A stretch of DNA of 64,000 bases from Lyophyllum atratum (lineage: Eukaryota > Basidiomycota > Agaricomycetes > Agaricales > Lyophyllaceae): contig JACGCN010000021.1 in the NCBI GenBank assembly GCA_014905825.1, positions 434,001 through 498,000 on the forward strand, written 5' to 3'. The stretch's first letter is position 1. Each line of letters starts with the position of its first letter. The position numbers and the translations under genes were made by a program. Shown here piece after piece: positions 39,160 through 49,528 of the stretch. Under the pieces are notes generated by a model that was not told where the DNA came from, did no database searches, and saw only the letters and a list, made by a program, of their open reading frames with translations.

Positions 39160-39609
39160 TCAAAGGAGCGACTGCCTTTTAGCTTGGGCTCTTCGGAGCG
39201 CTTCGATGGCTGCAAAACCTTTGGCGCGGCGCTCTGCGGTTGCTTTGCAGGTAGGGCACGTTACTCCAACTTCGGAGATGTGGTTATGAAGCTGGCAGTA
39301 CTTGGCGTGTCCCTGTAGGACGCATGCGCCGCTGAGTTTATGGGGAGCGTATCTACCCTGTGCTAATGGACTAGGACGTCGAGCTGGTGAGGATTGGTCC
39401 TTCGAGATGAACACAAGGGACATACCAAGACATGGGTGGTCTTCGACGTCAATAGTGTGGCGGGTAGTCGAGCGGTAAGAGTGGGAGGTAGGCGGTTGGT
39501 TGGCTTTTGCTTTGGGTTCGGGGATGCGGTCTTGAGGTCTACTTATACGTTGGTGAGTTGGTACATCACATGGCACTTGTATGGCAGTCCGTGTGTCTGG
39601 GTTCTGCAT
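39160..39609 (-). CDS. Small Cys/His protein, copy 1 (uncharacterised family)
   Basis: The 149-residue frame MQNPDTRTAIQVPCDVPTHQ... ends with a compact motif: CVLQGHAKYCQLH, nine residues, CPTCKATAERRAK, then EALRRAQAKRQSLL. Cys and His spacing (C-x8-C-x2-H-x9-C-x2-C) suggests a small zinc-binding fold followed by a basic helix. A possible 63-nt intron with a perfect GTATGT donor (39363-39425) lies before the motif; because it is a multiple of three the frame stays open either way. The spliced form reads DHPCLAQGRYAPH before the motif, matching copy 2 better. Copy 2 lies at about 46.4 kb on the other strand. The family is not recognised and the function is unknown. Existence as a real gene is supported mainly by the paralogy. 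Confidence 0.52.
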   Translation of the reverse strand: MQNPDTRTAIQVPCDVPTHQRISRPQDRIPEPKAKANQPPTSHSYRSTTRHTIDVEDHPCLGMSLVFISKDQSSPARRPSPLAQGRYAPHKLSGACVLQGHAKYCQLHNHISEVGVTCPTCKATAERRAKGFAAIEALRRAQAKRQSLL

Positions 39610-41327
39610 GACGTGAAGGAGTTCGGGAAGGTGCTGGAATAGGTAAGTGCGAGTTGTGGGGCGGATAAGCCTAAATGGATAGAGCCGAGCGAGCCTAACT
39701 AGATAACATTCGGGATCGGCGTTCCCGCGATTCTATCAGGGCCCAAATTGTTCGACCTAGACGGAAGAGATGCAGTGCCTCCGCGAATGCATTGGGATCG
39801 CTGCCCACAGCTACACGTATATCCATGTAATTGAGCGAGAGGACATAAATAGCAGGACCATTCTCCAACATACCTCATGGGGAATGTTGTCAGGACGCCA
39901 CACATCGCGGCAGACGAAAAGAAAAGACAAAAGCAAAGCTTCTAATTCCAAATACAGTCCGTATGACATCAGGAAAACGTGGGCTTCGCGCAGTCGTGGA
40001 TCTGGGACTAAGCACACAGAAAACGTGTCTGCCCACGGCAAGCTTGATGTCTCCACCGGGTGGAATGATACACGAGGCAAACGCATGTCGTGACGTCGCG
40101 TTGGACAGGTGGGTAAAACATAGCCCCCGAGTATGGTGATATGCCTCTCTTGGTCAGGCTAAAGATACCGTAAGATTTCCCAGGGAAACGAGTCAGGCCT
40201 TTAGAGTCATAGCAGAACGGTAGATGGTGTAGAGAGGGCCCGAAAAGACGAGTTCAGTCCAGGAGTCAGAAACGAGTCCGGTGTGCGGAAATAGCATGGT
40301 AAGCAGTCGGCTTCGCATTATTGCGGAATCATGGAGATAAATTAGGTTTACCGCCTTGTGCCCCTACCATGGTAGTTAGTTCGATTAGGGTTGCGGAAAA
40401 GGCGTACTGGTGGGCGCTTCCAGTGGTATCATCGTAGCCGCCAAAAATTATGGTACGGAAAAGCCGCGTTTGTCAGTTGAGGTCCTTGTTGTTGCGGTAT
40501 TGAAAATTCCAGTAAGGTAGCCTTGGGAGCGGGATATTGCTGAAAAAAGTCGAGAACGACTAATATTCGTTGTTGATTAAATTATGATTCGTTCACGCTG
40601 GTTGGAAGCGGCGCGGCCCGCGCCTATTACCCATTTACGTAATCACCGTCCTGAATTTGAAACCAAGCGGAGAGTGCTTTCAGCGTTGCTGACGGCTGGC
40701 AGTGATTCCCAGCAGTTCAACACTGCACTATACGTAGGGTGAGGATTGTTGCCCGTGTTTTCTTCCCTCCCAGACATCTGGAGCCGATATGCGTAAGAGT
40801 TTTCGCTCGAGAGACAGCTCTCTCTATAGATTAATTGGCAAGTTGAAGCACACGGCAGGTTTAAACAACATCAGGGGCTTGTCCAGCATGCAACTACGTA
40901 GTGTATCCCAGAGAAAAAGAAGTAAATAAGGATGTAAGTAATGATCATAATTCAAAGAAGACGCAGCAGAAGCAGAAGCAGAGGCAGAGGTACGGAGCCT
41001 TGGGTAAGCCCCATTATAAATAGATAAACCTATCGACCCAACTGTCGCCCCGGCACCAAGAAACACAAAACACGGGCAAGAAAAGCATCGGAAAAGAGAA
41101 AGCGGCAAAGGGTTTGAGGTATATGTGCAGGGTTTTCCGGTCCAAAGGCGGAGTTGGATGGGAGGAGTGGGGAAGCGAAGTGGAGGAAGGGGGGGAGGGG
41201 GTACCAGACGTCAGTAAATGGAGAAACGACATTATCATGCCTCGGTCCACGCAAAGTTGTACAACAGGGGTGCAAGAACTGCAAGGGCGCCCGCCCCTGG
41301 GCTCCTGGTCTCGTACTCAATAGGAGT
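39610..41327. other. 1.7-kb gene-free interval
   Basis: Frames of up to about 107 codons occur on both strands near 39770-40090, but they overlap each other and show no recognisable motif. Nothing is supported. Part of the stretch must be the promoter of the small Cys/His protein gene and the 3' region of the mucin gene. Confidence 0.45.
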
Positions 41328-43566
41328 CTACCAGTTCATGCTGCTCTCCTGCAGGACGGGCGCTGAAATCGCAGCAGGCATCACGTTGCGCCTCTGCATC
41401 ATGTTCTGCGCCATGCCCTGAGGACCTGAATACTGATTCTCAGGTGAGCCCTGGAACCCCCTCAGCGAGTCCTCCGCGAAATAAAAGCTCCGTCTCCTCG
41501 GCGCACCCATGCTGTCCTGGTCAAACTCACGGCCGTCAGGGCGGGCGCCGATGTACGCATTGGGCGGGTCCGAGAGACGTCGGTGCGCGAGCTCGCGGCG
41601 GCGTTTCACGGAGCGGTAGACGAGGAACACCAAGACGAGGAGGGCAATGGCGCCGAGGGCGCTGACGACGCCGATGATGGCATCCTGCCTGGATTTACCG
41701 CTGTTGGGGGAGGTACCGGATCCATTGGGACCTCCGCCCGCGCCGTCCGTGTTGAGGTTGGGATCTGCGACGGCGTTGAGGCTGAAACCGGAGTTGACGT
41801 GGCTGGCGAGGGCCTTGGCGACGTTGTCCTGGATGCCGTTGTAGAACAGGGATTGTTTGGCCTTGATCTGGGCGGCGAGGGTGTCGACTTGGTCGCTGGG
41901 GATGTAGCCGAGCCACATCGTGCCGAGCTGGACGGCATCTGCGGGAGTGCGGTACGATGCAGGCACGTACACTTGCAGAGCCCATGTCTTCACCTCGCTA
42001 GCTGCAGGAACAAGTAGAGTGAATCACAGATCCAATTGAGTGTGATTGGGTGAGATACGTACCGGGAGTGACGAGAGCAGTGGCGATGATGGCCGGGAGC
42101 CAGGCAAAAATCTGACTGGAGGAGATCTGGCTGTTCACGACGAATGGCCAGTTGAGCTCTTGGTTGAAGAGAATGCTGATCATGGTGTAGCTACTCAGAT
42201 CCTGGCTCATATCTAACTGAACCTTGGGATAGATCCTCCCAGGAATTCCAGTGGGCAGCGGTGCTACGGACAAAGTCGTCGCCGGGGTCGGGTCAACCTG
42301 GCTATTTACAGTCGTGGTCGCCGCATCGGGGTCGGTCAGGGTCGGGTCCACCGAAGAGGTGGGGATAGACGCAAAGATGAGAGACGACTCGGTGAGGACG
42401 AACGAAAGGTCGGAGTTGATTGATATGGTCGAGGTTGGGGTGGGCTGTGAAGTGATCTCACTACCAGATGGAGTCACGGAGCCGGAAATAGAACTGGAGC
42501 TTTCGACACTGGTAGGGAACGAGATGATGATGCTGCTGGTGGGCACCGACGTCGGGGGATCGGTGATAGGGACCGATGTAGGAATCGATGTCGGCGGATC
42601 GGTGATGGAAATTGACGTAGGGACCGATGTAGGCGGCAATGAGCTAGGCGTCGAGCTTGGGGGTAACAGGATGCTCGTCAAGCTGGAGATGATGCCTCCG
42701 TCATCACTAGTCGACGGGGCCGCGGTCGGCACTGACGTGGGCGGCTGCGAGCTAGGTGTCGAGCTCGAGGGACCCGGCAACAAGATGCTCGTCAAGCTAG
42801 AGAGGATACCTCCATCATCACTGGAAGACGACGTTGTCGGGGCTGCGGTGGGCGCGGACGTCGGCACTGAAGTCGGTGCGTCGGTGAGGGAATCCGACGA
42901 TGTGGGTGTGGGCGAGGGGGGCAAGAGGATGCTTGTCAAGCTTGAGAGGATGCCTCCGTCTGCACTGGTCGAAGTTGGTGTCGGTGCTGAGGTAGCGTCT
43001 GTGGGCGAAACAGATGTCGTGGTATCTGACGTTGCAGTGGTTGTGGGAGGGCCAGGGAGGAGAATGCTCGTCAGGCTGGACAGGATGCCTCCATCCTTGG
43101 TCGTCGAAGTCGTTGACACTGTGCTCGACGTTTCCGAAACGCTGGTCGAGGAATCGGAGGCGCTGGTCGAGGAAGCGGAGGCGCTGGTCGATGTGCTGGT
43201 GGCGGTGATGGAGGTCGCATCAAGTACAGAAGTTGTAGAGTCTGTCGTTGATGTGGATGTGTCGGTAGTCCGTGTCGTTGTTGGAGCAGCTTCAGCTGGA
43301 GGGTCGTTGTTGCCGCCCAAGCCTAAGCCGTCGACTACACCGCCTACGTCGGGGTCAGTGCTCTGACAGCATGGGAAGTAAGTGTACTACTCACTAATGG
43401 TGTCGCCCAGGCCACCTGTGATGTCAGAGAGGAGTTGCCTCCTCTGGAGCTTGTTGGATAGGGCGCGACGAGCGTGAGTGTTGCCAGACTGTTCATGGGC
43501 GTCGGCAGTAGAGAAAAAGGCGGCTAGAAGGGTGGGGATGAGGAGGGAATAAATAGGAAAGCGCAT
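41328..43566 (-). CDS. MSB2/HKR1-like signalling mucin
   Basis: The 708-residue product (introns 43344-43394 and 42002-42062) starts with a signal peptide (MRFPIYSLLIPTLLAAFFS, cleavage near ADA). A Ser/Thr/Pro-rich mucin region follows (about residues 65-400), holding four spaced copies of DGGI[LI]SSLTSILLP. The next region resembles the Hkr1-Msb2 homology domain: GRIYPKVQLDMSQDLSSYTM, ISSSQIFAWLPAIIATAL, VKTWALQVYVPASYRTP, AVQLGTMWLGYIPSDQVDTL. One membrane helix (DAIIGVVSALGAIALLVLVF) is followed by VYRSVKRRRE and a cytoplasmic tail of about 90 residues ending ESSMNW. Msb2 proteins sense surface or osmotic cues and activate the Cdc42/MAPK pathway that drives filamentous growth. The first intron has a canonical CTGAC branch point. 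Identification rests on architecture and the membrane-proximal domain. Confidence 0.83.
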
Positions 43567-46285
43567 GGTGGCAGCTTTTCTATGGATGCTGTCGAGCTGG
43601 ACGGCAGGCTAGGGAGCTAGCTGCCTGGAAGGAGCGTGGATGCTACAGAAGAGCAAAATTTGAAGGGAAGCCACCAACGAAACGAAGAGGAGAAGGGAGA
43701 AACTGGATTTTCATCACAACCATCACCATATCAAAATGTAAATATCACAAACAAACACCCATGTGCTCCCCCTACCTCTGTCAAAACCAATCAATCTACG
43801 TTCCCATACAGCTCAGCCGATGCCATTAACGCTCTGGACGTCGTTCAGCGCGTCCTTCAGCGACCAGAGCTCTCGAATTTGCTAATTTCCAACCGCTCTT
43901 CTGAAACACTAACCACGGCTTGTCACGGCAGAGGCACTGTAGCCGGACCTCCATCGCCGCCACCTTTGATCTTCCTTAGACCTAGACGCCCGATGGTCAG
44001 GAGGCAACCCAAGGCACTTGCCAAAAACATCCACTAGCTGGCACGACAAGTCCATTGGCATCTATCACGTCAGTTTTGATTATGGTGTTGTTTTTCCGAG
44101 GGTGTCTTGTTTCCCATCGCAGACCCGCTGCACACCTTCCGAGTGTGAAAGGAAGGTCTGAAAACGGGCAGAAGGACCTCCCGAACAACTCTCGTGACGT
44201 GGATGGGAAGAAGAACCAGTCATGGCTGTGCGTTCCTTCGCTCCATCACAGAAGGTCATGGGTGTCCGCCATGATCTTTCCGGTCAACAATTATATGGTT
44301 TGCGATTGTGAGTGGTCTGATCCATATAGATTGCGCGGTCGAATCTGGTTCTGAACTCCAGTTGCGATGCCTGCTGTGGTCCTTTGTGTGCACCTCCCGT
44401 CCCCATTCCTGCCCTCGCGCCCAGGTCGGGCCTGGTGTCAGGGTATGCCAGACTTGACAAATGCTGATGTAGGTCACACATGTGAAGTGTTCCGACGCAC
44501 CGCCACCCCCGTACGGCAGGGAGGGAATGGCAAGGGGCGGTATCACAATCTCCAATCTATCAATGATATTTTGCACAGATCAGGCTAGCTATGATTACTG
44601 GCACGCAAAAGGTAATCATAAGATTACATCGAACTCGCAAACCCAGTCTCGGTTTCGAGCCTGCAGTATGGCCTCACATACGCGCACAATATGTCCCCAT
44701 GGTTGACACTAAGGCTGCAGCACTATCAGGCAAATACACTTTGATCAACAAACGACTCAGAAGTACGAGTACAGCTAAATTAGTAAATATTCAACTTTAG
44801 GTCGGCTTGTGACTTGTCTTCAGAATACTCTTAACATGATTGAACGCGAAACTGCATATTATTACGGAGACCGTTCGAATCGAGGATAACGGCCCTCTCG
44901 CCGACTATTTGGAAAACAAGGCATAGTCAAGCATCGGACATATCGGCGAGGATCAGCGGGCGTTGCCCAATATTCTCAGTCAAGTTCATCTCTTATATGT
45001 ACTTCCGAGCTAGCCAACTTCTAATCACACTATCTGGTACCCCTCGCCTACGTGGACGATCTTATCCTTGCTACAACACGGAAATTCGTGTCGACAACCG
45101 ACTCAGGGCCTCATACCAGAGGCGGCCCGATGAAGGTTGGACGCAGGTCGAATCGGGACAATGGACCCTCTGAAAAGCAGCGCGGTCGCCTTCTTCTAGC
45201 GCGAGACACTGCCTCAACAAGTTCCTCTCAGGCTGTCAGCCGTCGGACGAGGCGCAACTGTCAGATCTTACTCCTTCCAAGAAAAAGACTCTCGATGACT
45301 CCACCATGTGCCGCGGAAGGGCCGACTGGGAAATGCCCGATACCGTCATGGGCGCCCGGCGGGACTCACTTCGGGGCGCTAGGAACATCCTGACTAGGGG
45401 AAAGCTACGAAGAATTTTACTCCTTGTTGCGGGAAAATGCCGTACTTCTTCTGTGGAAGAAGGGCGAAAAAGGTAAATCTGGTCGCCAGGCACGTCTCAG
45501 ACTCGAGTCCGTCCAGCTCTTCCCATTGAACAAGAATCGTATACAAGGGATAGCACATAGGCATTAACCCTACACGAAACTATTCATGCTCATTTTCTGC
45601 TTTTGTCATAATTAATCGCCGTTACCCGTTTTCTTAACTGTTTTTCCTTAGTGGTATCATCCCACTGCCCCTACTCGATGGTGTGGGCGTCGGCTCGTGT
45701 CTTTCCATGGGAAAAATTACCACAGATTTCACTACAGCAGCTAGGGATGACCGGCCCAAGTTAATCAAAACACGCGAAAGCCTCGTGTTCGAACAGTGAG
45801 TGGTATGACAAGCTCAAAACCTCCACCGGTAGTGGACTTCTGACTGATAAGCGGCTCATGAACGCCGTAAAGGCCACGTTTCCTAGTACAGCACACCCAC
45901 GTATCTGGAATTCGAACGCTGCTTTTGCGCCTATGCTTCTGTGTGGCGTCCCTGGCAGTAGCGCCGTTCGTGTTCGACTGCACTGGATACCTCGTGTTAT
46001 CGCTCAGGTGGTTTGTATCACAGCATCTGGTGAGAGTTTTTTTGTGTTATGACTTGGTTTCATAAGTGAGAATGGAATATTGTTCGGCGGGCTTCGTTTT
46101 GTCTAAAATCGAGCTTCGGCTAATGCGATCGTTTATAGATTCCCTTCCTTGTACACCCTGACAGGCTCTTCTCAATTCAGCACGATCTCGAACTCCATCT
46201 TGCCGTGCAGATCCTAGGGCGCGGAAATGACTCGACTACCTAAAGCCCCATGTGCTTGGGTGGGCGTTAAGATGGAAGGTACTTG
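43567..46285. other. 2.7-kb gene-free interval
   Basis: No gene is supported. A short YVDDLIL-like string at about 45046 and scattered frames around 45050-45480 have no continuing homology. The left end contains the promoter of the mucin gene (its start codon is at 43566). Confidence 0.45.
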
Positions 46286-46293
46286 TATAAAAT
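46286..46293 (+). promoter_or_regulatory. TATA-box candidate before Cys/His protein copy 2
   Basis: The sequence tataaaat lies about 100 bp upstream of the ATG at 46391. It fits a core promoter for the small Cys/His gene, but no transcript start is known. Confidence 0.35.
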
Positions 46294-46321
46294 GAGGGTT
46301 GCCATCGTACAAGGAATGTAA

Positions 46322-46662
46322 GGACTTTCCACGCATCCGTACTTGTACCCCCCGCCTGAGCATATACACACGATCCTCTCTGATCAAGACATGCCGTGGT
46401 ATGTTACGTTCGACACCTATCGCGGTCCCTGTTCTATTCTCTGATCTACCATTGCTTCAGCCCATTGAGAGAGGGGAGGAACATCCCCCACGCAATCGAT
46501 TGGGACTGTGTCCTGCAGGGACATGCGACCTACTGTTGGATCCATCAGGCATACTCACAGGCTAGCAGGGCGTGCGCCAGTTGCCAGGCAACAGCGGAGC
46601 GCAGAGCAAAAAGTGCTCTCGCCATTGCAGCGTTGAAACGGGCTCAGGCGAAGAGGGGCTGA
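46322..46662 (+). CDS. Small Cys/His protein, copy 2 (5' end unresolved)
   Basis: A 62-nt intron (46399-46460, GTATGT donor, TTCAG acceptor) joins HTILSDQDMPC to PLREGRNIPHAIDWD and then the motif CVLQGHATYCWIH, nine residues, CASCQATAERRAK, AIAALKRAQAKRG-stop. Over 35 residues of the Cys/His motif 21 are identical to copy 1, without gaps, and 10 of the next 15 also match. Similarity extends 5' of the intron (HTI...PC in both). In frame, a stop at 46319-46321 precedes the homologous part and the only ATG is at 46391. Therefore either the protein starts at MPC, or an upstream exon is missing from this model, or the copy is 5'-damaged. Function unknown. Confidence 0.5.
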
Positions 46663-47261
46663 TCTTCTGCATGCGCTTTTCGATCGCTATTCTACTACGA
46701 ATTGGGACTCTTCCTGGTGCTCTGTGTTATCCGCTGTCTCTGTATTCCTGTGTTCACATGGCTGAATTGTATTTTTATCACCAATTGTTCAGATAAATCA
46801 CTTGACTCAATACTATAACCTAACCAGTTTCTTTATCACCCCTCGGGACGCTGGATAAACGAAAAGTCCCCCCTAGGATCGCAATTTCACCGACGGATCA
46901 CGATGATAATCGTCGTTAGCTTGGTCTGACCGGAAAATCAAGAATATTTTATATTTTACATCGTGGATAGAACAGATGGACTGCGAACCATATGACTGTT
47001 CATGTCAAGGATCCGTGAAGTTAGTTTCTAGTAGACAGTAGAACGATGGAATGATGCGAATGGTTTGCATTTCTCATTGTTAAGAACTGTTAGGTGGATT
47101 AGTTCTACTGCACGCAGTTGTTATAATAAATTGAAAGGTACACAAACTGCTGCTGTTATACCAGCTATGCTTCATAGGATCGCCAGGAGGCGGGCCAATG
47201 GGAAACATATCAGGGTTTGAGCGCCTTGTGAGTATCCCTGTGGCTATGATAGGTACTACAG
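46663..47261. other. Intergenic interval
   Basis: About 600 bp of AT-rich sequence without any supported gene or repeat. Confidence 0.45.
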
Positions 47262-47708
47262 TTAGAGGGCAGATTGCGTAAATCGAGATAGGGAGTCATG
47301 GCTCTTACCGACGCACCACTTGACTATGTGGTCCATGAATCTTGACGTTCTAAGGCCGAAAGTGTCACCTTTAATCACAGGCCGAGGAGGACAGCATGTG
47401 CGTTCGTCGGGCTCTGCATCGTTAGATTTATCCGGCATCAAGTATGGGCAAGCTCTTTGAGAAGTGGTGTCGGAGACGCGAGGGAGTCGGGACCAATCAA
47501 AGACCCAATTCTCAATCTCGTCTGGGGAAGATGGGGAGCACTCCCAGGGCATCGAGCTAGATGCGGCTTTAGCAAAGCAACTCAGTATACAAATCCCCAT
47601 GAGATACCCACCTTTCGGGCATGATCGGAGAGAAATGGCTGGAAGAAATGCTAGGCTTACAACAACAAAAAGGGTGATCATGAAAGCAATGTTTAGATGA
47701 TGCGGCAA
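47262..47708 (-). CDS. Possible small secreted Cys-containing protein
   Basis: The 148-codon frame begins with a credible signal peptide (MPHHLNIAFMITLFVVVSLA, then FLPAIS) and then a hydrophilic chain with Cys residues (SCPKGGYLMGICILSCF, PWECSPSSPDEIENWVFDWS, ACPYLMPDK, TCCPPRPVIKGD). It ends LSRFTQSAL. No family is recognised. The size and signal fit a small secreted protein. Codon usage could not be tested by eye, and part of the frame (GTATCTCATGG to CATCTAG) could instead be an intron. Treat it as tentative. Confidence 0.32.
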   Translation of the reverse strand: MPHHLNIAFMITLFVVVSLAFLPAISLRSCPKGGYLMGICILSCFAKAASSSMPWECSPSSPDEIENWVFDWSRLPRVSDTTSQRACPYLMPDKSNDAEPDERTCCPPRPVIKGDTFGLRTSRFMDHIVKWCVGKSHDSLSRFTQSAL

Positions 47709-47857
47709 TTGAAGATGGCCGTCGTGAAGCTTGCTTGCTGGACTTTGGGGGCTCTGGTGGGCTGCAGATCCGTATCAGCAAAATCCGGGAACGCGCCTGA
47801 CAGAAGACGTCCTCCAACTCCTTGAATGATGCATCCAGATTTCAGGGCACGGTCGTG

Positions 47858-47886
47858 GGAGGAGGAGGAGGAGGAGGAGGAGGAGG
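47858..47886. repeat. (GGA)n microsatellite
   Basis: Nine to ten GGA units lie about 125 bp upstream of the YTM1 start codon. On the minus strand they produce a meaningless poly-leucine frame. Confidence 0.95.
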
Positions 47887-48009
47887 CGTCTCAAAAACGT
47901 GACTTTCGCGTGACCATCACAAATTTTCCTCCGCCCCGTTTCAAATTCCTTCGTCCCACTTGCCAGAACCATCCTTGCAAGATCCTTGTATCAGTTCTCG
48001 CTGGCAAAG

Positions 48010-49528
48010 ATGGTGTCGACGGCGAGCACAGTTTCTCTTCCGGTGGTCTTTACCACCCAAACGGCCTACCCTCTACCCTCACAGAAATTCATGATACCAG
48101 CGACATGGAAACGATATCAGCTTTCACAGTTGGTCAACAAGGCACTTTCGTTGCCCAAACCCGTACCATTTGATTTCTTGGTCAAGGGAGAGATTTTGAG
48201 GGCTACTCTGGGTGAGTGGTGTGCAGAGAATGGCGCTGGAGAGGTATGTCTTGTCTTCCATTGGTGTGCGATGATCAGGATTTACTGATCCACCGGTCTC
48301 ATAGGAGGAAACACTCGAAATCGAGTATATAGAGTCTGTAATGCCTCCAGAGAAAGTGTCCGACTTTCCACACGAAGACTGGGTTTCATCCGTCTTGTGT
48401 AAAGTACCTGGGTGCGTTTTGATTTAAGATACCAGAACAAGAGCTGACATCTATTTGAGTAGCCAATTTTTCACGGCCTCGTACGATGCCCATATCCGGT
48501 CCTTCGACTACTCCAAAAACGCGACCTCGTCCGCGCACGTGCACAGCGCACCTATAACCTCTATTTGTATCGTTCCCACCCCGGCTACGGACCCCACCAC
48601 AAACACCTACACGGTCGCCAGCGCCTCGCACGATCTCACTGCACAACTTAGTCAAATAACTTTTTCCACCCCTGGGTCCTCACCTGCACCAAATGCCACC
48701 CCGCTCACGACACTCCATCTGCACACTGCACCACTAACCTCCATTGCAGCTAATGCAACTGGCACGCACCTGCTTACCGCCTCATGGGATGGGCTCGTAG
48801 GGCTTTGGGACACCTCGATTCCTAAAACGGACGAGGTGCCACAGCATGAGCCGAATGAACGGGACCGCAAGAAGCGGAGGAGGGTGGAGGAAGGGAGGAA
48901 GAAGGTGCCGAGGAAGGCACCGACGTCGGTGCTGAAGTCGCATGTCGGGCGCGTGTCGAAGGCGCTGTTTGCGCTGGAGGAGGAGAAAGCGTATAGTTGT
49001 GGTTTTGACTCGACAGTGAGGGTATGGGATATCGAGAGTGGAGTCTGTGTGCATACCATCGTAAGTCTGGCTTCTTTCCTCGATCGCTTTGCTCTTTCCT
49101 TCTTTCGTCCGATCTCCAAAACTTATACTCGTCAATGTTCCTAGACCGCTTCGGAAAAGCCATTCCTCGACCTTGCTCTCCCGCAAGACCCAAACACAAT
49201 TCTCGCCTCCTCTACAGACCGTACAATGACACTCTACGATCTGCGTTCCCCAACACAAGGAGTGGCCGCCGACGCCCCTGTGTCCTTTATGCACCCTGCG
49301 ACCCCTTCCTGCCTGGCCGCGTCTAACAACTCGCAGCAAGTAGTCAGTGGCGCTTACGACGGTGTCGTGCGGCTATGGGACCTACGAAGCACGAAAGGAG
49401 CTCTTGCGAGCTTCCGTGCTTGGGAGGGTTCAGGAAAGGTGCTCAGCGTGGATTGGGAGCGGGGCATGGTGGGTGTGGGCGGAGAGGGTGGGTTTGGTGT
49501 GTGGAAGGTCGGGGAAGGTGTGAGTTAG
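48010..49528 (+). CDS. YTM1: Ribosome biogenesis WD40 protein YTM1/WDR12
   Basis: The protein has about 441 residues and four exons; the introns follow GAGE, KVPG and CVHTI. The N-terminal NLE/UBL domain (VVFTTQTAYPLPSQKFMIPA, NKALSLPKPVPFDFLVKGEI) is followed by EEETLEIEYIESVMPPE, the acidic motif that precedes the propeller in Ytm1. A seven-bladed WD40 propeller comes next, with repeats ending LVGLWDT, TVRVWDIESG, TMTLYDLRS and VVRLWDLRS. A Lys/Arg-rich insertion (RDRKKRRRVEEGRKKVP) sits between blades, as in the family. Ytm1 joins Nop7 and Erb1 (PeBoW complex), and the AAA ATPase Rea1/Midasin pulls on its UBL domain to release it from pre-60S particles. The start is the first ATG in frame with the UBL domain. 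Confidence 0.95.

Noticed and set aside
42251..43366. 371-codon plus-strand frame rich in Val, Gly and Asp
   Set aside because: It is the exact antisense of the Ser/Thr-rich mucin exon. Repetitive tcn/acn codons on one strand create a long open frame on the other. Signal peptide, membrane helix and introns support the minus strand.
45040..45075. YVDDLILA-like string suggesting a reverse transcriptase relic
   Set aside because: Only about seven residues match and no other RT block, LTR or RNase H occurs within 2 kb. Chance match is likely.
47775..47972. 65-codon minus-strand frame with nine Leu in a row
   Set aside because: It is a product of the (GGA)n microsatellite, with no conserved context.
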